Assembly (NCBI GenBank): GCA_023388495.1
Contig: JAEWGC010000028.1
Span: forward strand, 218,164 to 282,163
Length of the DNA stretch: 64,000 bases
From: Bacillota bacterium
GTDB lineage: Bacteria > Bacillota > Clostridia > Tissierellales > Tissierellaceae
Direction of reading: 5' to 3'
Part shown: positions 34,639 through 44,192 of the stretch, one piece after another
How positions within the stretch are numbered: position 1 is the first letter of the stretch
Layout of the letters: every line of letters begins with the position of its first letter
Notes under the pieces: generated by a model
The model's input: the letters and a program-made list of their open reading frames with translations, nothing else
What the model was told of the DNA's origin: nothing
The model's database searches: none
Translations under genes and position numbers: made by a program

Positions 34639-35865
34639 ATGGCTGTAAAAGTTATAGAATTGAAATGTATTGGCTGTGGCAAATGCGTTAGAGTATGTCC
34701 ATTTGAAGCCATAGATATGAACGAGAAAAAGGCTAAAATAAATGATAAATGTACTGCTTGTGGTCAATGTGTAGAAGCTTGTCCAGTAGATGCTATAGAA
34801 AAAGAAGAACAGAAATATAGAGCTGGTGGTGTAGATGTAAATCTATATAAGGGAGTTTGGGTTTTTGCAGAGCAAAGAGATGGAAAGCTACTTAATGTAG
34901 CTATAGAACTAGTTGGTGAAGGAAGAAAAATAGCCGATGCATTACAAGTACCTCTTACTGCAGTTTTACTAGGTGACAATGTAGATGATTTAGCTGAAAA
35001 ACTTGTTAAATATGGTACAGACGAAGTTTTATATGCTAATCATGAGTTATTAAATGTATATACAACTGACGGATATACTAAAGTTATATATGAATTAATT
35101 AAGGAAAGAAAGCCTGAAATTATGTTAATAGGTGCTACAAATATTGGTAGAGACTTAGGACCTAGAATATCAGCTAGAGTACACACAGGTCTTACAGCTG
35201 ACTGTACAAAATTAGATGTAGATTTAGAAAACAGAAGACTTATGCAGACTCGTCCTGCATTTGGTGGAAACTTAATGGCGACAATCATATGTCCAGACCA
35301 TAGACCACAAATGTCTACAGTTAGACCAGGAGTTATGGAAAAGGCTAAATATGATGAAAATAGAGAAGGTAATATAGTTAAATTTACTCCAGATTTAAAA
35401 GATGAGGATATAAGAGCAAAGGTTATAGAAGTAGTTAAAGGTGGAAAGGCAGAAGTCCAATTAGAAGAATCTAAGATCATAGTATCTGGTGGTAGAGGAC
35501 TTGGAAATCCAGAAGGATTTAAGCTACTAGAAGATCTGGCTAAAAAACTTGGCGGAGTAGTAGGGGCATCCCGTGCTACAGTTGATGCTGGGTGGATAGA
35601 GCATAGTCATCAAGTAGGGCAAACAGGTAAGACTGTAAGACCTTCACTTTATATTGCTTGTGGTATTTCAGGAGCTATTCAGCATTTGGCTGGTATGCAA
35701 GAATCTAAGGTTATAATAGCTATAAATAAAGACGCAGATGCTCCTATATTCAAAGTTGCTGACTACGGTATAGTTGGAGATGTTTATGAAGTATTACCAG
35801 AACTTATAGAGGCATTAGACAATGTTGATGATATAATGGACGCATTTAAGGCAATGAATAATTAA
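34639..35865 (+). CDS. etfA: Electron transfer flavoprotein alpha subunit with N-terminal 2[4Fe-4S] domain
   Basis: A 408-residue EtfA. Residues 1-60 form a bacterial ferredoxin domain with two CxxCxxCxxxCP motifs (CIGCGKCVRVCP and CTACGQCVEACP). The rest is standard EtfA, with the C-terminal FAD-binding SGGRGLGNPEGFKLL, SRATVDAGWIEHSHQVGQTG and ACGISGAIQHLAGM. Ferredoxin-fused EtfA is known from lactate and caffeyl-CoA bifurcating complexes of acetogens; its presence beside a butyryl-CoA-dehydrogenase-like enzyme hints at ferredoxin-linked flavin bifurcation. Confidence 0.95.
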   Translation: MAVKVIELKCIGCGKCVRVCPFEAIDMNEKKAKINDKCTACGQCVEACPVDAIEKEEQKYRAGGVDVNLYKGVWVFAEQRDGKLLNVAIELVGEGRKIADALQVPLTAVLLGDNVDDLAEKLVKYGTDEVLYANHELLNVYTTDGYTKVIYELIKERKPEIMLIGATNIGRDLGPRISARVHTGLTADCTKLDVDLENRRLMQTRPAFGGNLMATIICPDHRPQMSTVRPGVMEKAKYDENREGNIVKFTPDLKDEDIRAKVIEVVKGGKAEVQLEESKIIVSGGRGLGNPEGFKLLEDLAKKLGGVVGASRATVDAGWIEHSHQVGQTGKTVRPSLYIACGISGAIQHLAGMQESKVIIAINKDADAPIFKVADYGIVGDVYEVLPELIEALDNVDDIMDAFKAMNN

Positions 35866-35896
35866 TCCTTAATAATAGAACCAATTTTCTGAAAGG

Positions 35897-35925
35897 TTTA
35901 CAAAGGAAACTGCTTGTGTTATAAT
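35897..35925 (+). promoter_or_regulatory. Promoter of the glutamate dehydrogenase gene
   Basis: TTTACA (35897-35902), 17-base spacer, TATAAT (35920-35925). A small palindrome TTTCA-T-TGAAA (35925-35935) overlaps the expected transcription start. Confidence 0.75.
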
Positions 35926-35990
35926 TTCATTGAAATGATATACGACTAAAATAAAGTTTCGCTATTAAAATTATAGGGAGGTTTTGTACA

Positions 35991-37259
35991 ATGTCAAAAG
36001 AAAGTTTAAACCCATTAGTAAGTGCCCAATTACAAGTTAAGAAGGCTTGTGACGCACTAGGATTAGAGCCAGCAGTTTATGAATTACTTAAAGAACCACA
36101 AAGAATTGTAGAAGTTTCAATTCCAGTTAAAATGGATGACGGATCAGTAAAAGTATTTAAAGGATATAGATCATCACATAATACTGCTATTGGACCTGCT
36201 AAAGGTGGAATTAGATTCCATCCAGGAGTTAATGCAGATGAAGTTAAAGCTCTATCAATTTGGATGACATTCAAATGTGGAGTTATGGGAGTTCCTTATG
36301 GTGGGGGGAAAGGTGGAATCACTGTTGACCCACTTACATTATCCCAAGGTGAATTAGAAAGATTAGCAAGAGGATATGTTCAAGGACTTTATAAGTACTT
36401 AGGAGAAAAAATAGACATTCCAGCTCCAGACGTAGGATCAAACGGACAAGTAATGGCTTGGATGGTAGACGAATATATTAAATTAAACAATGATAATATG
36501 GCTCTAGGCGTACTTACTGGTAAACCAGTTGCATGGGGTGGATCAGAAGGAAGAAACGAAGCTACAGGATTTGGAGTTGCTGTTATAGCTAGAGAAGCAG
36601 CTAGAGAATTAGGCATGGATATGACTAAAATATCCGTTGCTATCCAAGGTTTCGGAAACGTAGGTAGATATACAGTTAAAAACGTACAACGTCAAGGTGC
36701 AAAAATTGTAGCTATAGCTGAATGGGCACCATCAGTTGGAACTTATGCATTATACAATGAAGATGGATTAGATTTCTATGATATGGAAAAATACTTCAAC
36801 GAGCACAGAAATTTAGTAGACTATCCAAAGGCAAAAATGATTTCCTTAGATGAATTCTGGGCACTTGATGTAGATATGTTAATCCCAGCTGCATTAGAAA
36901 ACGCTATTACAGAAGATGTAGCTAAAGTAGTAAAAGCTAAATTAATCTGTGAAGCAGCTAATGGACCTGTTACTCCAGACGCAGACGTTATATTAAAAGA
37001 AAGAGGAATAGTAGTTACTCCAGACATCTTAACAAATGCTGGTGGAGTTACAGTTTCCTACTTTGAATGGGTACAAAACCTACAAGGATATTACTGGTCA
37101 GAAAAAGAAGTAGAAGAAAAACAAGAAGTTGAAATGGTTAAGGCATTTAATGATATATGGAAACTTAAAAATGAGTATAATGTTACAGTAAGAGAAGCAG
37201 CTTATATGATTTCAGTTAAGAAAGTTGCTGAAGTAATGAAATTAAGAGGATGGTATTAA
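35991..37259 (+). CDS. NAD-type glutamate dehydrogenase (Glu/Leu/Phe/Val family)
   Basis: Catalyses reversible oxidative deamination of glutamate to 2-oxoglutarate and ammonia, central in amino-acid fermenters. The 422-residue product has the substrate region KGGIRFHPGVNADEVKALSI, the catalytic lysine loop VPYGGGKGGITVDP, APDVGSNGQVMAWMVDEY and the Rossmann motif IQGFGNVGRYT. Length and LNPLVSAQLQVKKACDALGL fit the clostridial NAD-specific hexameric class. AGGGAGG precedes the ATG; a terminator follows. Confidence 0.93.
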   Translation: MSKESLNPLVSAQLQVKKACDALGLEPAVYELLKEPQRIVEVSIPVKMDDGSVKVFKGYRSSHNTAIGPAKGGIRFHPGVNADEVKALSIWMTFKCGVMGVPYGGGKGGITVDPLTLSQGELERLARGYVQGLYKYLGEKIDIPAPDVGSNGQVMAWMVDEYIKLNNDNMALGVLTGKPVAWGGSEGRNEATGFGVAVIAREAARELGMDMTKISVAIQGFGNVGRYTVKNVQRQGAKIVAIAEWAPSVGTYALYNEDGLDFYDMEKYFNEHRNLVDYPKAKMISLDEFWALDVDMLIPAALENAITEDVAKVVKAKLICEAANGPVTPDADVILKERGIVVTPDILTNAGGVTVSYFEWVQNLQGYYWSEKEVEEKQEVEMVKAFNDIWKLKNEYNVTVREAAYMISVKKVAEVMKLRGWY

Positions 37260-37260
37260 T

Positions 37261-37287
37261 AAAAAACTGGCTTAGGCCAGTTTTTTT
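37261..37287 (+). terminator. Intrinsic terminator of the glutamate dehydrogenase gene
   Basis: AAAACTGGC pairs with GCCAGTTTT around a four-base loop, with a following T-run. Confidence 0.9.
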
Positions 37288-37338
37288 ATATACAAATAAG
37301 GGTAAACTATATAGTATTAAACTATAAAGGAGAATAGT

Positions 37339-38208
37339 ATGGAATACAACATTGTACAAGAGAAAGATAAAATCATATTAAAAGATATAAGAAATTTTAA
37401 TCCTAAGCATATATTTGAATGTGGTCAAGCCTTTAGATGGTACATAGAAGAGGACAAATCCTATACAACCATAGCCTATGGAAAGGTGATAAATGTAAAA
37501 AAGGAAAATAATGATGTTATATTATCCAATACAAATATAGAAGATTTCAATAATATCTGGTATCACTACTTTGATTTAGGTAGAGATTATGATGAGATAA
37601 AAAAAGAACTATCTAAGGATAATATATTAGCTGAGGCTATTGAGTTTGGAGAAGGAATTAGAATACTTAATCAAGAACCCTTCGAAATGGTCATATCATT
37701 TATAACATCAGCTAATAATCAAATACCAAGAATAAAAAGATCTATAGAATTAATGTCTAAACATTATGGAGAAAAGATAACTCATGAATATTATAGCTTC
37801 CCTACAGCAGAAAGTTTATCAAATGCAAATCCAGAGGATCTTAAGGAGATATGCAAGGTAGGTTTTAGAGGAGAAAGAATTGTAGACACAGCAAAGATTA
37901 TAGCTAATGGAGGTATAGATTTAAATTCAATCTTTAATCTAACTAGAGATGAGGGTAAGGAACTTCTAATGACTTTGCCAGGAGTAGGACCGAAGGTCAG
38001 TGATTGTATTTTACTTTTTGCCTTTAACAAAGATGATGCATTTCCAGTAGATGTATGGGTTAAGAGGGTCATGGAGCATTTTTACCTAAAGGAAGAAACC
38101 AATGTAAAGCATATAGGAGTCCATGGTGCTAGAATATTTGGCAGTCTTGCAGGATTTGCTCAACAATATTTATTTTATTATGCTAGGGAATTAGGAATAG
38201 GGAAATAG
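37339..38208 (+). CDS. ogg: 8-oxoguanine DNA glycosylase (OGG1-like)
   Basis: Removes oxidised guanine from DNA and nicks the abasic site. The 289-residue product has the OGG N-terminal domain (FECGQAFRWYIEEDKSYTTI) and the helix-hairpin-helix GPD region: LMTLPGVGPKVSDCILLFAF with the Schiff-base lysine in GPKVSDC, then PVDVWVKRVM with the catalytic aspartate. Clostridial Ogg enzymes of this type are known. AAAGGAG precedes the ATG. Confidence 0.92.
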   Translation: MEYNIVQEKDKIILKDIRNFNPKHIFECGQAFRWYIEEDKSYTTIAYGKVINVKKENNDVILSNTNIEDFNNIWYHYFDLGRDYDEIKKELSKDNILAEAIEFGEGIRILNQEPFEMVISFITSANNQIPRIKRSIELMSKHYGEKITHEYYSFPTAESLSNANPEDLKEICKVGFRGERIVDTAKIIANGGIDLNSIFNLTRDEGKELLMTLPGVGPKVSDCILLFAFNKDDAFPVDVWVKRVMEHFYLKEETNVKHIGVHGARIFGSLAGFAQQYLFYYARELGIGK

Positions 38209-38282
38209 AATTGTAAGGAATTTGTAACTTTTTCCAAGTAAAAGGTTGATATACTAAAACTAAATAGGAAGGAGGCCATATC

Positions 38283-38975
38283 ATGAAATATTCTAAGGGT
38301 TTAATAGGAATTAGTATAATATTTCTTGTAGGCCTCTCTTTTTTATTATTAGGAACTAAAGATAAAATCAAAGAACATGCCATAGGAAAGATAACTGAAG
38401 ATAATAAGGATTACTTAGTAGTTCTAACTGGAGTGAAATGGAAGAAATATGGAAAAGAAGTAGTTGTTTTTTCCCTTGAAGAAGAAAAGAAAGAAATATA
38501 TAGAGAAAATTTCTCGGAGTTTAACCCTTGGAAAATAGCCATAGGTGATATAGACGGAGATGGGAGAGAAGAAATATCTATTGGAGTATATAAGAAATCT
38601 CCTCTTCATCAAGTAATGGCTAAGAGACCATTTATTTATTCCTTTATAAATGGAAGACTAGAGCCAAAATGGAGGGGGTCTAGATTATCTCGACCATTTA
38701 TAGATTACAATTTTTACGATATTGATGGAGATGGGATAGATGAAATAATATCAATTGAAATACTAAAGGATAATAGAAAACTGATTAATGCATATAAATG
38801 GAAGGGTTTTGGGTTTGAGGGATATTTAGAGACAAAGGATTTTGAAGATATTACAAAGTTAATAAGAAAAGAAGATAAGATATATATTGAAGTTAAAGAG
38901 GGAGAAGACAAATATTTAGGGCTAATAGAATTAGATGATAATAATTTGATAATAGAAAGGGTGGAATTAGAGTGA
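38283..38975 (+). CDS. Membrane-anchored FG-GAP/VCBS-like protein
   Basis: A 230-residue protein with an N-terminal membrane anchor (LIGISIIFLVGLSFLLLG) and an extracytoplasmic part. Two calcium-loop-like motifs, GDIDGDGREEISIGVYK and YDIDGDGIDEIISIEIL, are typical of FG-GAP/VCBS beta-propeller repeats. The exact function is unknown. The stop overlaps the GTG start of the following lipoprotein gene by four bases, so the two are translationally coupled and probably act together outside the cell. Confidence 0.72.
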   Translation: MKYSKGLIGISIIFLVGLSFLLLGTKDKIKEHAIGKITEDNKDYLVVLTGVKWKKYGKEVVVFSLEEEKKEIYRENFSEFNPWKIAIGDIDGDGREEISIGVYKKSPLHQVMAKRPFIYSFINGRLEPKWRGSRLSRPFIDYNFYDIDGDGIDEIISIEILKDNRKLINAYKWKGFGFEGYLETKDFEDITKLIRKEDKIYIEVKEGEDKYLGLIELDDNNLIIERVELE

Positions 38976-41155
38976 GAAGGAAAAAATTATATTCAATAAT
39001 CTCTTTAATATTAGTTTTATCTATTATTGTGACTGGATGTATTGGAAGGAAAGTAAATAAAACTGAAAAAGAAGATTTTGCAAATATACCAGATTATAAT
39101 GAAAATAAAGAAGAAACTAATATAGAAATAAATCAGGGGCTAGTCAATATTGGGGTTCCTTATGAGCCAATAGAGTTTGAGGCAAATGTTGAACCTTATA
39201 AAGTAAATGTTGACTTATCTAATATTGAAAATTTAAAGATATTTGGTGATTTTTCTAAGGAACAATTGGAACTTTTAGTAAAAAATAATTTTGTAGTAAA
39301 CCCTACTAAGGAAGAGCAGTTATTTTATATCTACGAAGATAATGAATACAAGGATATCCCTTCTTTTATTACTACTGATTCAATACTTCAGGTATATCAT
39401 ATATTCTATGATTATACATTACGAACATTAGAAAATGATAAACTAATTAAGCTCGTAGAAGAGATGACGGATAAAATGTTAAAAATTTCTATTAATATTT
39501 ATAATGAATTAGAAGACAAAGAGATGAAAAAGATTCAACTTAAAAACATAGCATATTTCGCTACCGCACAGCTTGCATTAGAAAAAGAACTTCCCAGTGA
39601 ATTACCAGAAGAGGCTAAAAAGATAGCATTAGAAGAATTAGATAATATCAAAAACCACTATGGATTTCAACAATCATCTTTGTTTCCATATGATTTAGAT
39701 TATAGTCAGTTTACTGTTAGAGGCCATTATACTAGGTCCAAAGATTTTGAAAGATATTTTAGGGCTATGATGTGGTATGGGCAAGCTCCATTTCCTTTGT
39801 ATTTTGAAGAATATGAAAAAAGAAATATAGAGCAAACCCTACAGGCTCTTTTAATAACCTATAGCTTGTCCTCTGATAAGGAAATTTATGAAAAATGGGA
39901 AAATATATATGAGCCCACTAATTTCTTTGTAGGAAGTTCCGATGATTTAAATATTTATCAGTATCAGGAATTATTGTTGAAAATATATGGAAAAAATCCT
40001 GATTTAAATAGGCTAAAAGATGAGAAAAAATTAGATGAATTTTATAAAGAAGCAGATAAACTTCCAGAACCAAGGATAAAAGGAAAGTATACTTCTGTAA
40101 ACTTTCCAGTAGGAAAGCAATTTAGACTTATGGGTCAGAGATATGTAATGGATGCTGAAATAATTCAAGAGCTGGTTGAGCCTATAATAAGACCAATACC
40201 ATCAGGTCTTGATGTAATGGGAGTCTTAGGTTCTGAAAGGGCAAAGGAAATTCAATTGTCTAAAAAAGAAAATCAAGATTGGAAGGACTATCCATCTAAA
40301 CTTCAAAGGCTAAAAAATAAGTTTGGGAAGCTTAAAGACAAAGACTGGATGGGAAATATGTATCAAGGGTGGCTTTGGACATTAAAGGGATTTATGGAGC
40401 CTTTTGGAGATGGTTATCCATCCTTTATGACCAATAAGGCTTGGGTTGATAAGGATTTAAATACGGCCCTTGGTTCTTGGTCAGAACTAAAGCATGATAC
40501 CATTCTATATGGAAAGCAATCTGGTGCAGAAATGGGTGGAGCAGGATTTAAAGAGGTAGTAGGATATGTGGAGCCAAACATAGAGGTATATGAAAAATTA
40601 CTTTGGTTAACTAAATTTTCAAGAAAAAATTTATCTGCTAGAGGATTAACTATAGAAGGTATAGATATGAAAATGGAAGAATTTGAAAGACTTCTAGAAT
40701 TCTTGATAAATTGCTCAATAAAAGAACTTAGGAATGAAGTGTTAACTATTGAAGAATATGAATATATTCAAATATATGGTGGCGTACTGGAGCGTTTAAC
40801 TGCTTCATTTGCGGGAGATTATTTACGATGGTTTGAAATAACATCTGAAACAGATAAAAACATGGCAGTGATCGCAGATTTTCATACTATAGCACCAAAT
40901 TCTTATAGTAGTGTAGGATATATGGAAGCAGGAGTGGGCCCCGCATATGAAATATATGTGGTAGTACCAATAGGTGGAAAACTTTATCTTACAAGAGGTG
41001 CTGTATTTAGCTATCACGAGTTTATATCAGAGGAGAGATTAACAGATGAAAAATGGCAAGGATTAATAAAGGAAGATAAACAACCACCTATGCCCGAGTG
41101 GACAAATTCTTTTATAAGGGAAGGAAAGGGACAAATACCGTTTCCAGAGGATTAG
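38972..41155 (+). CDS. DUF3160 domain lipoprotein
   Basis: A 727-residue protein with a lipoprotein signal (ISLILVLSIIVTGCIG), so it is anchored outside the membrane. The body matches DUF3160 proteins as I know them: SFITTDSILQVYHIFYDYTL, the tryptophan-rich MYQGWLWTLKGFMEPFGDG, WSELKHDTILYGKQSGAEMG, and a C-terminal GPAYEIYVVVPIGGKLYLTR. No catalytic residues are established for the family. GTG start overlaps the stop of the FG-GAP-like gene (GTGA). Confidence 0.85.
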   Translation: MRRKKLYSIISLILVLSIIVTGCIGRKVNKTEKEDFANIPDYNENKEETNIEINQGLVNIGVPYEPIEFEANVEPYKVNVDLSNIENLKIFGDFSKEQLELLVKNNFVVNPTKEEQLFYIYEDNEYKDIPSFITTDSILQVYHIFYDYTLRTLENDKLIKLVEEMTDKMLKISINIYNELEDKEMKKIQLKNIAYFATAQLALEKELPSELPEEAKKIALEELDNIKNHYGFQQSSLFPYDLDYSQFTVRGHYTRSKDFERYFRAMMWYGQAPFPLYFEEYEKRNIEQTLQALLITYSLSSDKEIYEKWENIYEPTNFFVGSSDDLNIYQYQELLLKIYGKNPDLNRLKDEKKLDEFYKEADKLPEPRIKGKYTSVNFPVGKQFRLMGQRYVMDAEIIQELVEPIIRPIPSGLDVMGVLGSERAKEIQLSKKENQDWKDYPSKLQRLKNKFGKLKDKDWMGNMYQGWLWTLKGFMEPFGDGYPSFMTNKAWVDKDLNTALGSWSELKHDTILYGKQSGAEMGGAGFKEVVGYVEPNIEVYEKLLWLTKFSRKNLSARGLTIEGIDMKMEEFERLLEFLINCSIKELRNEVLTIEEYEYIQIYGGVLERLTASFAGDYLRWFEITSETDKNMAVIADFHTIAPNSYSSVGYMEAGVGPAYEIYVVVPIGGKLYLTRGAVFSYHEFISEERLTDEKWQGLIKEDKQPPMPEWTNSFIREGKGQIPFPED

Positions 41156-41211
41156 TAAAAAAACAAAAAAAGAATCGCCTATGCTTTGGGATATTGGGTC
41201 ATTACTTCTTA

Positions 41212-41247
41212 AAAAAAGGAATTCTTTAAAAGGATTCCTTTTTTTAT
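41212..41247 (+). terminator. Intrinsic terminator after the DUF3160 gene
   Basis: A-run plus AAAGGAAT pairs with ATTCCTTT and a following T-run around a short loop. Confidence 0.8.
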
Positions 41248-41333
41248 GTAGAAATTACCTTCAGAATAGTGTATCCTTATAGGAATGATATAATAACTAT
41301 CAATTGTCAATTGCTATAGGAGGTAGATAAATT

Positions 41334-42029
41334 ATGCTAGGAACAATAGTAAATAGTTTAGCAATCATAGTAGGTTCATTATTAGGCATAGGTATAAAAA
41401 AAGGAATTAAAGATGATTATAAGAATACAATAATGGATGGGATAGGTCTTGCAGTAATTGTTATTGGTATTATGGGAGGCATAAAATCAGAGAATATTAT
41501 TCTAGTTATAGGAAGTGTTGTATTAGGAAGTATAATTGGTGAAGTAATTGGAATAGAAAACAAGCTTGATAATTTAGGGAATTCTCTACAAAGCAAATTT
41601 GGAGGTAAAGACAGTAATTTTTCAAAAGGTTTTGTAACAGCTTCCTTAGTATATTGTGTGGGGGCTATGGCTATCGTTGGTTCTCTGGAATCGGGAATAC
41701 AGGGAAATCATGAGACTTTGTTTGCAAAATCAATCCTTGATGGTATTTCGGCTGTAATATTTGCTTCAACCTTAGGTATAGGAGTAGCATTTTCAAGTAT
41801 TCCAGTATTTATTTATCAAGGAAGTATTACCTTGTTGGCTAACTTTGTAAAGGATCTTTTGACTACTCAAGTAGTAAATGAAATGTCAGCAGTAGGCGGA
41901 TTACTTATTATGGCAATAGGAATAAACATACTAGGAATTAAGAAAATAAAGGTGGGAAATATGCTTCCGGCAGTTTTTATTCCTATTATTTACCATATAT
42001 TAGTAAATTTGGTTAATTTAATAAGATAA
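41334..42029 (+). CDS. DUF554 family membrane protein
   Basis: A 231-residue polytopic membrane protein with about seven hydrophobic segments. The opening MLGTIVNSLAIIVGSLLGIG, then VLGSIIGEVIGIENKLDNLG and YCVGAMAIVGSLESGIQGNH, are typical of DUF554 (YdfK/YqgA-like) proteins, which are presumed transporters of unknown substrate. ATAGGAGG precedes the ATG; a lone copy of the CAATTGTCAATTG repeat lies just upstream. Confidence 0.9.
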   Translation: MLGTIVNSLAIIVGSLLGIGIKKGIKDDYKNTIMDGIGLAVIVIGIMGGIKSENIILVIGSVVLGSIIGEVIGIENKLDNLGNSLQSKFGGKDSNFSKGFVTASLVYCVGAMAIVGSLESGIQGNHETLFAKSILDGISAVIFASTLGIGVAFSSIPVFIYQGSITLLANFVKDLLTTQVVNEMSAVGGLLIMAIGINILGIKKIKVGNMLPAVFIPIIYHILVNLVNLIR

Positions 42030-42158
42030 AAATAGTAAAAAAGAGAAAACATGAGATAGATGGATAAAAAGGCAAATAATAGTAAATAATACCCGAATAT
42101 AATCAAATTTGAGACTTGATTACATGATTTCATTTAAGTAACATATATATTGTATATA

Positions 42159-42185
42159 TTAGCACTCAATGACAATGAGTGCTAA
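42159..42185. promoter_or_regulatory. CIRCE operator (HrcA binding site)
   Basis: TTAGCACTC-N9-GAGTGCTAA, identical to the CIRCE consensus, 45 bases upstream of groES. It puts groESL under the heat-shock repressor HrcA, whose gene is not in this window. Confidence 0.97.
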
Positions 42186-42230
42186 TAAAATGAAGAATAA
42201 AATTAATATTAACATAAGGAGGTTACAATT

Positions 42231-42512
42231 ATGAATCTAAGACCATTAGGTGATAGGATTGTAATTAAAAAGGTTGAAGTTGAAGAAAAGACAAAAAGCG
42301 GTATAGTTCTACCAAGTACTGCTAAGGAGCAACCACAAATGGCAGAAGTAATAGCTATTGGTGCTGATATTACAAGCGACGAAAAGAAAAAAGATCAAAT
42401 TAAAGTTGGAGACAAAGTAATATTCTCAAAATATGCTGGAACAGAAATCAAAGTAGATGGTGATGAATTAACAATTCTAAAATTATCTGATATTTTAGCA
42501 GTAGTTGAATAA
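42231..42512 (+). CDS. groES: Co-chaperonin GroES
   Basis: The 93-residue lid of the GroEL folding chamber. MNLRPLGDRIVIKKVEVEEK, the mobile loop KTKSGIVLPSTAKEQPQ and VIFSKYAGTEIKVDGDE are all family features. AAGGAGG precedes the ATG; CIRCE lies upstream, groEL 42 bases downstream. Confidence 0.98.
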   Translation: MNLRPLGDRIVIKKVEVEEKTKSGIVLPSTAKEQPQMAEVIAIGADITSDEKKKDQIKVGDKVIFSKYAGTEIKVDGDELTILKLSDILAVVE

Positions 42513-42554
42513 TTAAAAATTTACGAAGTAAATTTAAAAGGAGTGTGGATATAA

Positions 42555-44192
42555 ATGGCTAAGGAAATTAAATTTGGCGAAGATGCACGTCGTGCTATGG
42601 AAAGAGGAATTAACCAATTAGCAAATACTGTAAAGGTTACATTAGGACCAAAGGGAAGAAATGTTGTATTAGATAAGAAATTCGGCGCACCACTTATTAC
42701 AAATGACGGTGTAACTATAGCTCGTGAAATTGAATTAGAAGATAAATATGAAAACATGGGTGCTCAACTTGTTAAGGAAGTAGCTACAAAGACTAATGAT
42801 GTTGCTGGAGATGGAACTACAACAGCTACTTTACTTGCTCAAGCAATTATCAGAGAAGGTTTAAAGAACGTTGCAGCAGGTGCAAACCCAATGATTCTTC
42901 AAAAAGGAATTAGAACTGCTGTAAATACTACAGTAGAGGAAATCAAAAGATTCTCTAAGAAAGTAGAATCAAAGGAAGCTATAGCTCAAGTTGCTTCAAT
43001 TTCAGCTGGAGACGAAGAAATAGGTCAATTAATAGCTGATGCTATGGAAAAGGTAGGAAATGATGGAGTTATTACTGTAGAAGAATCAAGATCCATGGGA
43101 ACTACTTTAGATGTAGTAGAAGGTATGCAATTTGATAGAGGATATGTATCAGCTTATATGGTAACAGATACTGAAAAGATGATAGCAGAATACGACAATC
43201 CATATATCTTAATTACAGATAAGAAAATATCAAATATTCAAGAAATCCTTCCAGTTCTAGAGCAAATAGTACAAATGAGCAAGCCTTTAGTAATCATTGC
43301 TGAAGATATTGAAGGAGAAGCAATGGCTACATTAGTAGTTAATAAATTAAGAGGAACATTTAACTGTGTTGCTGTTAAAGCACCAGGATTTGGAGATAGA
43401 AGAAAAGAAATGCTACAAGACATAGCAATATTAACAGGTGGAACTGTAATATCAGAAGAATTAGGATATGATCTAAAAGAAGCTACTGTTGATATGTTAG
43501 GTAGAGCAGCAAAGGTTAAAGTTGACAAAGAAACAACTGTAATAGTTAATGGAGAAGGAAATCAAGAAGAGATTCAAAATAGAGTTAAACAAATTAAAGC
43601 TCAACTTGAAGAAACTGAATCAGAATTTGACGCAGAAAAGCTTCAAGAGAGACTTGCTAAATTATCAGGAGGAGTAGCAGTGATTCAAGTAGGTGCTGCA
43701 ACTGAAACTGAGTTAAAAGAAAGAAAACTTAGAATAGAAGATGCTCTTGCAGCAACTCGTGCAGCTGTAGAAGAAGGTATTGTACCTGGTGGTGGAACAG
43801 TATTAATAGACTCCATACCAGCTGTAGCAAAACTTTTAGAAACTACTCATGGAGATGAAAAAACAGGTATTAGCATTATAGTTCGTGCATTAGAAGAACC
43901 AGTTAGACAAATAGCAGCTAATGCTGGACTTGAAGGTTCTGTAATAGTAGAAAAAGTAAGAGAAGAAGCTGACGGAATAGGCTTTGATGCTCTAAATGAA
44001 AGATATGTAAATATGATAGAAGCAGGTATAGTTGACCCAACTAAGGTAACTAGATCAGCATTACAAAACGCATCATCTGTAGCAGCTATGGTACTTACTA
44101 CAGAAGGAGCAGTAGTAGATGTAGAAAAAGAAGACCCAATGGCAGCCATGGGCGGAATGGGTGGCATGGGTGGAATGGGCGGAATGATGTAG
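42555..44192 (+). CDS. groEL: Chaperonin GroEL
   Basis: The 545-residue 60-kDa chaperonin. Visible are the ATP site VTLGPKGRNVVLDKKFGAP and DVAGDGTTTATLLAQAI, the apical domain KAPGFGDRRKEMLQDIAILT, and the Gly-Gly-Met C-terminal tail. Start ATG 42555 lies behind AAAAGGAGTG. The final base of its TAG stop is the first base of the next gene's GTG start. Confidence 0.99.
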   Translation: MAKEIKFGEDARRAMERGINQLANTVKVTLGPKGRNVVLDKKFGAPLITNDGVTIAREIELEDKYENMGAQLVKEVATKTNDVAGDGTTTATLLAQAIIREGLKNVAAGANPMILQKGIRTAVNTTVEEIKRFSKKVESKEAIAQVASISAGDEEIGQLIADAMEKVGNDGVITVEESRSMGTTLDVVEGMQFDRGYVSAYMVTDTEKMIAEYDNPYILITDKKISNIQEILPVLEQIVQMSKPLVIIAEDIEGEAMATLVVNKLRGTFNCVAVKAPGFGDRRKEMLQDIAILTGGTVISEELGYDLKEATVDMLGRAAKVKVDKETTVIVNGEGNQEEIQNRVKQIKAQLEETESEFDAEKLQERLAKLSGGVAVIQVGAATETELKERKLRIEDALAATRAAVEEGIVPGGGTVLIDSIPAVAKLLETTHGDEKTGISIIVRALEEPVRQIAANAGLEGSVIVEKVREEADGIGFDALNERYVNMIEAGIVDPTKVTRSALQNASSVAAMVLTTEGAVVDVEKEDPMAAMGGMGGMGGMGGMM

